Positions 1 to 7,901 of a stretch of DNA of 58,821 nt are shown in pieces. The notes beneath the pieces were generated by a model. The model saw nothing but the letters and a program-made list of their open reading frames with translations. It was not told the origin of the DNA and searched no databases. The stretch's first letter is position 1, and the number at the start of each line of letters is the position of its first letter. The translations under genes were made by a program, and so were the position numbers. Origin of the DNA: Clostridium sp. CAG:433 (GTDB taxonomy: Bacteria > Bacillota_I > Bacilli_A > RF39 > UBA660); assembly GCA_000433675.1 (NCBI GenBank), contig FR893537.1, positions 1-58,821 of the forward strand, given 5' to 3'.

Positions 1-49
1 TCTAATTAGAAACTATTAATAAACTGTCCAACTTTTGGGGTTCAGTTCA
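1..49 (+). mobile_element. Right end of an IS3-family (IS150-group) insertion sequence, cut by window edge
   Basis: Bases 24-49, read outward-in on the minus strand, give TGAACTGAACCCCAAAAG followed by TTGGACAG. This matches the terminal inverted repeat typical of IS150-group IS3 elements (TG..CTG..CCC.AAAAGTTGGAC). All three plus-strand frames have a stop within bases 3-19, so any orfB transposase frame would end just at the window start. The element would extend to the left of base 1. Its edge at base 49 lies only 7 bases from the stop codon of the neighbouring minus-strand gene. The assignment rests on the inverted repeat alone, because the transposase is outside the window. Confidence 0.6.
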
Positions 50-56
50 TTTCTAG

Positions 57-491
57 TTATTTTTCTTCAACTGCTTTAAACCCACAATCTAAATTTACTT
101 GTACATTATAATTATTTTTACCATATGGACTAGTTGGATAAATTATTACCATAGTATTTGTTTTATCACAAGCCTTATCACCATTTTTAAAATTCTTTAT
201 CTTATTAGAAAAATCTTCACTATATTTTTCAAGTTCTGTTAAATTAAATTTTAAACCAATTGTTTCATATTTTTGTAAAAATTCCTTTGTTTCATCCAAG
301 TTTTTACCACTTGAAACTGATGGATAATAATAACTCATATATATTTCATTACCCATATTTGTTAAATCATTTACTATTTTTTCTTCTTTTGAAAGTCTTA
401 AGTCCTTAGTAAAGAACCATATTAATAATCCAACTACTATTAATAAAATTAATAATAAAATAACAAATAATATTTTTTTACTCTTTTTCAT
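57..491 (-). CDS. Hypothetical single-pass membrane-anchored protein
   Basis: A 144-residue protein with a lysine-rich N-terminus and one hydrophobic segment at about residues 7-27. No lipobox is seen, so it is probably an uncleaved N-terminal anchor with the rest outside the cell. The remaining ~115 residues are polar and hold two cysteines (about 107 and 135) that could form a disulfide. I recognise no family. An AGGAG ribosome site lies 6 bases before the ATG. It follows trmL by 9 bases and is probably the last gene of the rubrerythrin-trmL unit. Its stop is 7 bases from the IS end at base 49, so its original downstream context may have been altered. Confidence 0.7.
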   Translation of the reverse strand: MKKSKKILFVILLLILLIVVGLLIWFFTKDLRLSKEEKIVNDLTNMGNEIYMSYYYPSVSSGKNLDETKEFLQKYETIGLKFNLTELEKYSEDFSNKIKNFKNGDKACDKTNTMVIIYPTSPYGKNNYNVQVNLDCGFKAVEEK

Positions 492-500
492 TTTATTCTC

Positions 501-1007
501 CTATTCAATTATAAAGTCTTCACTTTTATGAGGTTCTTTAAATAATAAACCTTCATAATTTTGTTGTCTTAATACTTCATATATAACTATTGCTGCACAA
601 TTTGATAAATTTAGCGCTCTTACTTTATCTGTCATTGGTATTCTCATACATCTATCTAAATCTTCTCTTAATATTTCTTTTGGAATACCTGTACTTTCTT
701 TTCCAAATATTAAGTATATATCTTCTTTAGTATTAGAGTAATCAAATGAAGTATGAGGCTTTTTACCATATCTTGTAAAATAGTAATATGTTCCTTTATT
801 TTTTGATTTAAAATCTTCAAAATTTTCATATACTTCATAGTTTAAATTTTCTATATAATTTACGGCACTTCTTTTTAAATGACTTTCATCTAAAGAAAAA
901 CCTAATGGTTTAATTAAATGTAATTTAGTATTAGTTGCGACGCATGTTCTCATTATATTTCCTGTATTACCAGGTATTTCTGGTTGATACAAAACTATAT
1001 TATTCAT
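501..1007 (-). CDS. trmL: tRNA (cytidine(34)-2'-O)-methyltransferase TrmL
   Basis: A 168-residue SPOUT-class RNA methyltransferase of the TrmL/YibK/CspR family, close to the usual length. These enzymes 2'-O-methylate the wobble base (C34 or cmnm5U34) of tRNA-Leu isoacceptors using SAM. Visible signatures are the N-terminal motif PEIPGNTGNIMRTC, the central IFGKESTGIP and the C-terminal knot region with RIPM and RALNLSNCAAI. It begins one base after the rubrerythrin stop, so the two are co-transcribed. The stop is TAG. Family assignment is firm; the exact tRNA target is by homology. Confidence 0.93.
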   Translation of the reverse strand: MNNIVLYQPEIPGNTGNIMRTCVATNTKLHLIKPLGFSLDESHLKRSAVNYIENLNYEVYENFEDFKSKNKGTYYYFTRYGKKPHTSFDYSNTKEDIYLIFGKESTGIPKEILREDLDRCMRIPMTDKVRALNLSNCAAIVIYEVLRQQNYEGLLFKEPHKSEDFIIE

Positions 1008-1008
1008 A

Positions 1009-1548
1009 TTAGTAATTTTCTTTTAATTCTTCAAAATAACTTTGTGGATGAGCACATACTGGGCAAACTTTTGGAGCTTCATCTCCAACATAAACATATC
1101 CGCAGTTACGACAAATCCAAACTGTTTCTTCTCCCTTTTTAAATACTAAATCATCTTCTATATTACCAATTAATTTCATATATCTTTCTTCATGTCTTTT
1201 TTCTATTTTTCCAACTTCTTCAAATAGTTTTGCAATTCTATCAAAACCTTCTTCTTTTGCTTCTTTTGCGAATGTAGCATACATGTCTGTCCATTCATAG
1301 TTTTCACCTGCTGCGGCATCTTTTAAATTTTCTATTGTACTTGGAACGCTTCCATTATGTAATTCTTTAAACCATATTTTAGCGTGTTCTTTTTCATTAC
1401 CTGCAGTTTCTTCAAATATTGCTGCTATTTGTTCATATCCTTCTTTTTTTGCTTTTGAAGCATAGTATGTATATTTATTTCTTGCCTGACTTTCTCCTGC
1501 AAATGCTGCAAGTAAATTTGCTTCTGTTTTACTTCCTTTTAATTCCAT
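1009..1548 (-). CDS. rbr: Rubrerythrin
   Basis: A 179-residue rubrerythrin, the non-heme iron peroxidase that reduces hydrogen peroxide in anaerobes. The N-terminal ferritin-like four-helix domain (about 1-130) shows diiron ligands in the two ExxH motifs (E52-H55 in NEKEH and E116-H119 in EKRH). The C-terminal rubredoxin-like domain has four cysteines in two CxxC pairs (C146/C149 and C162/C165) for one Fe(SCys)4 centre. Length and domain order match classical rubrerythrins. It heads a unit with trmL and the membrane protein. Together with NrdDG it points to an anaerobic or microaerophilic life style. Confidence 0.96.
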   Translation of the reverse strand: MELKGSKTEANLLAAFAGESQARNKYTYYASKAKKEGYEQIAAIFEETAGNEKEHAKIWFKELHNGSVPSTIENLKDAAAGENYEWTDMYATFAKEAKEEGFDRIAKLFEEVGKIEKRHEERYMKLIGNIEDDLVFKKGEETVWICRNCGYVYVGDEAPKVCPVCAHPQSYFEELKENY

Positions 1549-1607
1549 AATTTTTACCTCTCTTTCACAAATAATTATACAATATTTTTATATTTTTTTC
1601 TATCTAT

Positions 1608-2165
1608 TTATCTTAAAATTTCTACATTATCTCCTGTAAATAATTTATATTCTTTTGAATCTACTGTATCAATATGAAGTTCTGGATAATCTCCTATACT
1701 TATTTTTATATGTACATTATCAATAATAGTATTATCACTTAGTTTAACACTAACAATATCATCATTTTTAAAGCCTTCTTTTTCTGATATTTCTTTAGTC
1801 ATATGAATATGTCTATTTGATAATATTACACATTTTCTTTTTATTGAACTTTTTTCTGATTCAATAATTATTTCTTCAGCGTTAGTTAAATCTCCTGAAT
1901 TTCTATATGGAGGATTAATACCTAATACTCTCGCATCTTCTTTTGATATTTCTACTTGTGTATATGTTCTTTCTGGTCCAATTACTCTTACATTTTCTAT
2001 TTTTTTATCACCATTTATTAAATTAACTGTTTCATAGCATGCATAATTATTATCTTGTGATAATCTTCTTTTTTCTTTTAAAATATAATCATCGCCAAAT
2101 AAAATATTTTTATCTTCCATACTTAAGTGTATATGTCTATTTGATACACCAACTTTTACTTTCAT
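1608..2165 (-). CDS. pduL: Phosphate propanoyltransferase, PduL-type phosphotransacylase
   Basis: A 185-residue PduL-family enzyme that exchanges phosphate and CoA on short acyl groups (propionyl or acetyl). The two-repeat beta-barrel layout is visible: SNRHIHLS at residues 8-15 and SNRHIHMT at 116-123. These supply the zinc-binding histidines, with a further histidine in ELHID near 164. It is short at the N-terminus and has no encapsulation peptide, and no microcompartment gene is nearby. It therefore probably serves as the housekeeping phosphotransacetylase in fermentation, next to an acetate kinase elsewhere. That role is inference; family membership is clear. Confidence 0.9.
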   Translation of the reverse strand: MKVKVGVSNRHIHLSMEDKNILFGDDYILKEKRRLSQDNNYACYETVNLINGDKKIENVRVIGPERTYTQVEISKEDARVLGINPPYRNSGDLTNAEEIIIESEKSSIKRKCVILSNRHIHMTKEISEKEGFKNDDIVSVKLSDNTIIDNVHIKISIGDYPELHIDTVDSKEYKLFTGDNVEILR

Positions 2166-2242
2166 ATATTTCCTCCTAATATAATTATATACGAATATTT
2201 TACTTTTTCAAATAATATAATTTTGTAGAAAGGATGAATTTT

Positions 2243-2608
2243 ATGAATAATAATGGATATTATACTGGTTATCAAAATACCAATATAGGAACTAGTTCTG
2301 GTTATCCTAATCAGCAATACGCTCCAACAGTTGGTACAACAGAATTTCCTATGGAACAATCTTATGTTGAAAACATTTTAAGATTAAATAAAGGAAAATA
2401 TGGTAAATTTTATGTATCATTCCCAGATTCAGTTGAATGGAAAGATAAAATATTTACAGGTGTTGTTGAACAAGCAGGAAGAGATCATTTAATAATAAGT
2501 GATCCATCTACTGGAAAATGGTATCTTATATTAATGATTTATTTAAATTATGTTGAGTTTGAAGAGAATATTAATTATAGTCCTGATTTTACTTTAAAAG
2601 GATTGTAA
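2243..2608 (+). CDS. gerQ: Spore coat protein GerQ
   Basis: The C-terminal 80 residues match GerQ (YwdL): a MEQSYVENILRLNKGK stretch followed by FTG, AGRDHLIISDP, TGKWYLI and NYVEFEE. The N-terminus is a short Asn/Tyr/Gly/Gln-rich tail, as in Bacillus GerQ. There GerQ is a coat protein cross-linked by transglutaminase Tgl and needed for CwlJ localisation during germination. An ATG at 2234 also opens the frame, but AGAAAGG at 2227-2233 lies directly against it and 9 bases before the ATG at 2243, so I choose 2243 (121 residues). The gene stands alone, divergent from pduL. It is a strong hint of a sporulation programme. Confidence 0.9.
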   Translation: MNNNGYYTGYQNTNIGTSSGYPNQQYAPTVGTTEFPMEQSYVENILRLNKGKYGKFYVSFPDSVEWKDKIFTGVVEQAGRDHLIISDPSTGKWYLILMIYLNYVEFEENINYSPDFTLKGL

Positions 2609-2655
2609 TATTCTTTTTATTTTGCTATAATTTTTTTATAGTAGAAGGTGAATAT

Positions 2656-3201
2656 ATGAAAGCAAGTGTTATTATTTTAATTATAATTGTAGTTATTTTT
2701 TTACTATTTATTGCTTTTAGCATTATATATAATAAATTTCAAGATTACATTATAAGAATTAATGAAGTTGAAGGAAAAATTGATGAAGCAATTAGAGAAA
2801 AGTTTGATATTATTATTAAATTAAACAATATTATAAAGGAAAAAATAAAAACTAAGAAAGTATTAGTTGATGATATTTCTAAGTTAAAAGATAAAAAGAT
2901 AAGTAGTTTTGAAATTGATAGAAAATTAGTTGCGGCACTTAATAAAATTAACTTTGTTAAAAGTCAATATACTGAACTTGAAACTGATGAAGATGTTATT
3001 AAATTAACTTATGATATTGAAGATATTGATGAATCACTTAGAGCTTTTAAAAAATTCTATAATGAAACTATTGTATTTTATAACAAACTAATTAGAAAGT
3101 TTCCTTATAATATAATGGGAAAAATACTTAAATATAAAGAAAAAACATTCTTTGATGGCAAAGATATGAATGATGATGATATAAAAGATTTTAAACTATA
3201 A
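2656..3201 (+). CDS. LemA family membrane protein
   Basis: A 181-residue LemA-family protein: one N-terminal transmembrane helix (about residues 5-25), then a long-helix bundle rich in Lys/Glu. The C-terminus carries the family signature FYNETIVFYNKLIRKFP followed by a KEKTFF-like end. LemA proteins have a short outside N-terminus with the helical domain inside; their cellular role is poorly defined. It follows gerQ on the same strand with a GAAGGTGA ribosome site before the ATG. A hairpin terminator just downstream separates it from ung. No partner gene (such as a TPM/htpX gene) is adjacent. Confidence 0.85.
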   Translation: MKASVIILIIIVVIFLLFIAFSIIYNKFQDYIIRINEVEGKIDEAIREKFDIIIKLNNIIKEKIKTKKVLVDDISKLKDKKISSFEIDRKLVAALNKINFVKSQYTELETDEDVIKLTYDIEDIDESLRAFKKFYNETIVFYNKLIRKFPYNIMGKILKYKEKTFFDGKDMNDDDIKDFKL

Positions 3202-3205
3202 AAAG

Positions 3206-3226
3206 ATGCAAGATATGTTCTTGCAT
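3206..3226. terminator. Bidirectional intrinsic terminator between lemA and ung
   Basis: An 8-bp perfect stem ATGCAAGA / TCTTGCAT with loop TATGT, followed by a T-rich run on the plus strand and an A-rich run upstream that serves the minus strand. It sits exactly between two convergent genes. Confidence 0.75.
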
Positions 3227-3232
3227 TTTATT

Positions 3233-3886
3233 TTACCATTTTATTTCTTCCATATTATTTTTCTTTAAAAATTCATTAGTTCTTGAAAATGGTTTTGAAC
3301 CAAAGAATCCATTATATGCAGAAAATGGGGATGGATGAGCAGATTCTATTATTAAATGTTTTGGATTTGTAATAAATTTCTTTTTTTCTCTTGCATTATT
3401 ACCCCATAATATAAACACAACTGGTTCATTTTTTTCATTTAATTTTTGTATTACTACATCTGTAAATTCATGCCATCCTAAATTTTTATGTGAATTAGGT
3501 TTATCTTTTTCCACAGTTAAACCTGTGTTTAAAAGCATTACACCTTGTTTTACCCATGGAGTTAAATCACCATTATTATAGTCTTTTTCTATACCTAAAT
3601 CATCATATAATTCTTTATATATGTTCTTTAGTGATGGAGGAAGTTTACTTGATAATGTTGAAAATGCAAAACCATGTGCTTCTCCTACTCCATGATATGG
3701 ATCTTGTCCTAATATAACTACTTTTACATCTTTATATGGAAGATGAAAAGCATTAAATATTTGTTTTTGTGGTGGAAAAATATCCTTTGTTTTATATAGT
3801 TCTCTAAGTTCATATAAAATTGTCATAAAATATTCTTTATGTATTTCATCTTTTAGGATATCATCCCAGTCATTATTAAAAAGCAT
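3233..3886 (-). CDS. ung: Uracil-DNA glycosylase, family 1
   Basis: Removes uracil from DNA as the first step of base excision repair. The family-1 signature GQDPYHGVGEAHGFAFS holds the water-activating Asp and the uracil-pocket Tyr. The C-terminal HPSPFSAYNGFFG contains the catalytic His and the DNA-intercalating loop. Length is about 217 residues, normal for Ung. The frame is open to a GTG at 3895, but an AAAGGTGA ribosome site overlaps that GTG and lies about 8 bases before the ATG at 3886, so I start there. It is a single gene convergent with lemA. Confidence 0.95.
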   Translation of the reverse strand: MLFNNDWDDILKDEIHKEYFMTILYELRELYKTKDIFPPQKQIFNAFHLPYKDVKVVILGQDPYHGVGEAHGFAFSTLSSKLPPSLKNIYKELYDDLGIEKDYNNGDLTPWVKQGVMLLNTGLTVEKDKPNSHKNLGWHEFTDVVIQKLNEKNEPVVFILWGNNAREKKKFITNPKHLIIESAHPSPFSAYNGFFGSKPFSRTNEFLKKNNMEEIKW

Positions 3887-3948
3887 TACTATCACCTTTA
3901 TAATTATATCATAAGATTAAAAAAATGAAGAAATAATTCTCCATTTAC

Positions 3949-4362
3949 TTATGCTTTATGAGAAAGTGTTTTTTTCTTTTCTTCTTTTTTATTATTAATA
4001 CTACTTTCTATAGAACTAGATGCATTTAATACAAATACATTTAAATCATCATTGATATTATTTTCTTTAAGTAAAATATATATTCTACTTTTGATTTCTG
4101 GTGAACAATTGTTACCAAAAACATTAAATAAATATGATGGGTTAGTTTCAAGCATACTACTTGTGAAACCTTTACCAAACATCATTTCATTAAATAATAC
4201 CTTTTTTATCATTTTTACAATATAAACAGTATTTTTGTTTTTTATATCATAACCATATGATTTTAAATAATCAAGTATCATTTCATCTATATTAACTTCT
4301 TTAAACATCTTTAACACATTATTTTTCTTTGTTTCAAATTGACTGTATTCATTATTTTTCAT
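3949..4362 (-). CDS. Hypothetical protein, sporulation-regulator-like helical fold possible
   Basis: A 137-residue, apparently cytoplasmic and mostly helical protein that I do not recognise with confidence. Residues 28-95 (ILDYLKSYGYDIKN followed by IKKVLFNEMM and an NPSYLFNVFG segment, then IKSRIYILL) recall the spacing of the Spo0A C-terminal DNA-binding domain: a short helix, a GY turn, a long helix and a final basic helix. Key Spo0A residues are not clearly conserved. The last 20 residues are a Lys/Glu-rich tail. A GAGAGG ribosome site precedes the ATG. It stands alone between ung and a divergent HD-domain gene. Confidence 0.65.
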   Translation of the reverse strand: MKNNEYSQFETKKNNVLKMFKEVNIDEMILDYLKSYGYDIKNKNTVYIVKMIKKVLFNEMMFGKGFTSSMLETNPSYLFNVFGNNCSPEIKSRIYILLKENNINDDLNVFVLNASSSIESSINNKKEEKKKTLSHKA

Positions 4363-4540
4363 ATAAATACCTCTCTTCCTTTTTTTGCGTGCAGATTTAA
4401 TTATATCTATTTTTCTAATATTGTCAAGAAAAATGGGTATTACTACATATTTTATAATTGTTAATTAATATGTAAAACTTTAAGAAAACTATATGAAGTA
4501 ATTAATTTATAGTATATAATATAATTGTAGGTGGTTTTAG

Positions 4541-5158
4541 ATGATAAATAATAATGAATTAATTACTAATAAGGCTTTAGAGTTTGCTAGAGAAAAACAT
4601 AAAGGTCAAATGAGAAAAAATAATACTCCTGTTGAATATATTACTCATCCAATCAATGTTGCGAATCTAGTAAAAAAGTATGCGAATAATAAAGAAAATA
4701 TTGATGATTTAGTTTCATCGGCATATTTACATGATACTTTAGAAGATACAAATACTACTTATAAAGAACTTACATGTAATTTTGGAAATATAATATCTAA
4801 TCTAGTAAAAGAACTTACAAATAATGATGTATTAAAAAAAGAAATGGGTAAAACTAAATATTTATCTATAAAAATGGCAAATATGAGTGAAGATGCATTA
4901 ATTATTAAATTATGTGATAGACTTGATAATGTGTCTAGCCTTTATGATACAAATAAGGCTTTTATAGATAAGTACTTAAGAGAAACAATTTCAATACTTA
5001 ATTATATTATAAATAGTAGAAATTTAAATACAATTCATTTAAATATAATAAATGATATTAATAAAGAAGTTAATAATGTTATAAAATGTTGTACTGTGGA
5101 TAACATTATGACTAATAACATATTTATATTAAAGAGAAAAGAAGCTACACAAATGTAA
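4541..5158 (+). CDS. HD-domain hydrolase, RelA/SpoT or MESH1-type (putative ppGpp hydrolase)
   Basis: A 205-residue protein consisting of a single HD domain of the SpoT/MESH1 type. The metal and catalytic residues are visible: H36 (in YITHP), H64-D65 (YLHD), E68-D69 (LEDT) and D126 with N130 (LCDRLDN). There is no synthetase, TGS or ACT domain. It is therefore best read as a small alarmone hydrolase, or a related nucleotide hydrolase acting on (p)ppGpp or NADPH. An AGGTGG ribosome site lies before the ATG. It is convergent with rlmH, only 6 bases away. The fold assignment is firm; the substrate is inferred. Confidence 0.82.
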   Translation: MINNNELITNKALEFAREKHKGQMRKNNTPVEYITHPINVANLVKKYANNKENIDDLVSSAYLHDTLEDTNTTYKELTCNFGNIISNLVKELTNNDVLKKEMGKTKYLSIKMANMSEDALIIKLCDRLDNVSSLYDTNKAFIDKYLRETISILNYIINSRNLNTIHLNIINDINKEVNNVIKCCTVDNIMTNNIFILKRKEATQM

Positions 5159-5164
5159 CTTCTT

Positions 5165-5617
5165 TTATTTATGATATGATTCATTATTATTTATTTTATA
5201 TGCTCTATAAATTTGTTCTAAAAGAATTAATCTAAATAATTGATGAGGAAAAGTCATTTTTGAAAATGATAATTTAAAATTACTCATATTCTTTATTTCA
5301 TCTGATAAACCATATGATCCACCTATTATAAAACATATATTACTATTACTTATTTGAATTTCATCTATTTTTTTTGCAAACTCTATACTTGAAAGTTCCT
5401 TTCCATCTATCTCCATTGTAATAATATAATCTTTTTCACTTACATACTTTAATATACTTTTCTTTTCTGTTTCTAGTGTTTTAGTTATATCAAAATTTTC
5501 ATCAGGAACTTCTATTAAATTTATTTTAGTATATTTACTAAGTCTTTTTAAATATTCATTTATCGCATCTGTTAAATATTTTTCTTTTATTTTTCCAACA
5601 GTTATTATTTTTATCAT
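5165..5617 (-). CDS. rlmH: 23S rRNA (pseudouridine1915-N3)-methyltransferase RlmH
   Basis: A 150-residue SPOUT methyltransferase that methylates pseudouridine 1915 in helix 69 of 23S rRNA on the 70S ribosome. The N-terminus MIKIITVGKIKEKYL, the SAM-binding FIIGGSYGLSDEI and the C-terminal knot MTFPHQLFRLILLEQIYRA ending in SYHK are all typical. It is slightly short against the usual ~159. Its ATG overlaps the TGA of walJ (ATGA), so the two are translationally coupled. The walJ-rlmH proximity is conserved in Bacilli near the replication origin. Confidence 0.96.
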   Translation of the reverse strand: MIKIITVGKIKEKYLTDAINEYLKRLSKYTKINLIEVPDENFDITKTLETEKKSILKYVSEKDYIITMEIDGKELSSIEFAKKIDEIQISNSNICFIIGGSYGLSDEIKNMSNFKLSFSKMTFPHQLFRLILLEQIYRAYKINNNESYHK

Positions 5618-6381
5618 ACTTCTATAACTTCCGTTGCTTCATTTTGTTTAGCAATTAATACATCATCAAATTTCATATCATTTTTAGATAATTCTTCATT
5701 AAATGTTTCAATTACTTTTTCATATGAATTATTGTGTTCACTAATATGCGCAAATACGATTTTTCTAGTATTATCACCAATAAATTTACATAAGTAATCA
5801 CTTGCTTGTTTATTTGATAAATGTCCTTTATCTCCTCTTACTCTTTGTTGTAAATAATATGGATAAGGTCCATCCATAAGCATTTTTATATCATGATTAC
5901 TTTCAAGTACATATAAGTTATTGTTTGATAGAATTTTAAAATATTTTTGATTAATATATCCAGTATCTGTTATATAAACCATTGATGAATTATTATTTGT
6001 AAGTACAAATCCTATTGATTCTTCCGCATCATGTGATGTTTTAATTACATTTACAGTTAAATCACCAATTATAGCTTTTTTATCTTCATAATATTCATAT
6101 CTAAAATTTCCAAGTTCTTTTTCTAAAACATTTTTCATGTCTTCTGTAACTAAAATAACTGGATTATATCTTTTTATAAATACTTTTAATCCTTTTATAT
6201 GATCTGCGTGGCTGTGTGTTATTAGAATATGTGATATTTCTTTAACATCTACATTTAAATTATTTAATGCTGCTTCTACATATGAAGTAGTTGTTCCAAG
6301 GTCAATTAATATTTTTACTTTATCTGTAATAACAAGGGTACTATTACCCTTGCTTCCAGATGATAATACACATACTTTCAT
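5614..6381 (-). CDS. walJ: MBL-fold metallohydrolase WalJ/YycJ
   Basis: A 255-residue metallo-beta-lactamase-fold protein of the YycJ/WalJ family, thought to act as a nuclease or in coordinating cell wall synthesis and division. The motif THSHADHIKG supplies H56, H58, D60 and H61; further metal ligands are in TSHDAEE and FAHISEH. In Bacillus it is the last gene of the walRKHIJ operon. Here no wal genes precede it, and the upstream neighbour is an M23 peptidase whose stop overlaps this start by one base (TAATG). It is followed by rlmH as in Bacillus relatives. Confidence 0.88.
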   Translation of the reverse strand: MKVCVLSSGSKGNSTLVITDKVKILIDLGTTTSYVEAALNNLNVDVKEISHILITHSHADHIKGLKVFIKRYNPVILVTEDMKNVLEKELGNFRYEYYEDKKAIIGDLTVNVIKTSHDAEESIGFVLTNNNSSMVYITDTGYINQKYFKILSNNNLYVLESNHDIKMLMDGPYPYYLQQRVRGDKGHLSNKQASDYLCKFIGDNTRKIVFAHISEHNNSYEKVIETFNEELSKNDMKFDDVLIAKQNEATEVIEV

Positions 6382-7892
6382 TATCTATAAAGTGTTAATG
6401 GGTTTACTGATCCACTAGGCATATTGACTTGAAAATGTAAGTGAGTACCTGTTGAACTACCACTATTACCCATGTATCCTACTATTTGACCTTTTGAAAC
6501 ATGTTGACCTACTGAAACTCTTATATTACTTCCCATAATATGTGAATATATAACTTCCATACCACCAGAGTATTTTACTCTAACAGCATTACCATATCCA
6601 CCACCACAGCTACTACCATAATAACCTCTATCAGCACAAGTATTAGTAACTGCAGAAACTGTTCCTTCTCCTATTGAATATATTGGAGAACCAAATCCAC
6701 AACCAGATATATCTATACCTGCATGTAAACGTCCCCATCTATATCCATAATAACTTGTTATTATGTAAGGTGATATTGTTGGCCATCCCCATACACCAGA
6801 TGTAACCGCAGGAGTTCCTCCGCCGGTATAACTAGAACCATAACCATAACTTTTTGTACCTTTTAATACTACTTTATCAACAGGTTCTGATAATGTTGTT
6901 ACATTTGTTATAACTGCAGGTTGTGCTTCACCATTAACATACTTAACTTTTTCTGTAACTCTCTGAGTACCATTGACACCTTCAGTTTGAACTTTAGTTT
7001 GTCCAGTATACATACTCGAATCTTCTTTTTCCACAGTATTAAATGGTTTATCCATATCTTCAACAATATGTTTTTCAACAACAATACTAAATATTGGATC
7101 AATAAGTGCAATACTAACCTTTTGTCCTACACTTAAAAGATTATTACTACTTGTAAATTCTGGATTAACTATTAAAAATTCTTCTACACCAAGTTTATTA
7201 TTAAATGCAACTGTTTCAATTGTATCACCTGGCTTAACAGTATATTCTTCATCTTTATCAAGTGAACCAAATAATAAATATTTAGTTAGTGTATCCACAT
7301 CAGTAAATATTACTTCATCTGTGGATAAATATGTTTCTGTTATTGTTATCTTTTCACTAATGTAAATATTTTCTATAAGACTACCTGTTGTTTCTATTTT
7401 CTTTTGTGTATTATTTTTATAGTTTTCCACATCTTTACTATCAACAAATGCTTTTAGAACTTTATTAACTGCTTTATCAAATAAATTTTTCTTAAGTACA
7501 TTTACTTTTATTTCTTTATTATCATCTGATTTAATGCTTACAACGTAACCTTTAATTGTAAAGTTCTTTTCTTCTTTTATCTTATCATATATTTGTTTTT
7601 CTGATAAAATCTTTGCATTATGTGTAACACACTTTTCTATATCAATTCCATTTGGTATATATACTTTATTTACATTAAATTCCTTTTTTAATTCTTTTTG
7701 TTCTTCATCAATATACTTTTCAAGAGAATCTTTAGATTTTACTGCACCAACTAGTTTTCCATCAAGATAAACATTGTATACTTCTTCAATATTATCTTTT
7801 TTTGGACTTGATAAACCAGTTATTAAAATAATAATTAGTGCGATTAATATTGATAAAACAACGGGTAAACTTTTTTTAAATTTACTCATCAC
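6381..7892 (-). CDS. Secreted murein endopeptidase with LysM, G5 and M23 domains
   Basis: A 503-residue cell-wall hydrolase. Residues 10-27 form an N-terminal membrane anchor or signal segment. A region of about 180 residues of unassigned fold follows, then a LysM at about 217-262 (YTVKPGDTIETVAF). A G5-like region spans about 266-346, then a Gly/Ser linker and a C-terminal M23 (LytM/lysostaphin) domain. The zinc and catalytic residues are visible: H390 and D394 (LHAGIDISG) and H484/H486 (HLHFQV). It would cut peptide cross-bridges in peptidoglycan. It is embedded between dnaB and walJ, where walRKHI normally sit. The role is clear from domains; the precise cleavage site is not. Confidence 0.9.
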   Translation of the reverse strand: MMSKFKKSLPVVLSILIALIIILITGLSSPKKDNIEEVYNVYLDGKLVGAVKSKDSLEKYIDEEQKELKKEFNVNKVYIPNGIDIEKCVTHNAKILSEKQIYDKIKEEKNFTIKGYVVSIKSDDNKEIKVNVLKKNLFDKAVNKVLKAFVDSKDVENYKNNTQKKIETTGSLIENIYISEKITITETYLSTDEVIFTDVDTLTKYLLFGSLDKDEEYTVKPGDTIETVAFNNKLGVEEFLIVNPEFTSSNNLLSVGQKVSIALIDPIFSIVVEKHIVEDMDKPFNTVEKEDSSMYTGQTKVQTEGVNGTQRVTEKVKYVNGEAQPAVITNVTTLSEPVDKVVLKGTKSYGYGSSYTGGGTPAVTSGVWGWPTISPYIITSYYGYRWGRLHAGIDISGCGFGSPIYSIGEGTVSAVTNTCADRGYYGSSCGGGYGNAVRVKYSGGMEVIYSHIMGSNIRVSVGQHVSKGQIVGYMGNSGSSTGTHLHFQVNMPSGSVNPLTLYR

Positions 7893-7901
7893 ACTTTCCT
7901 C

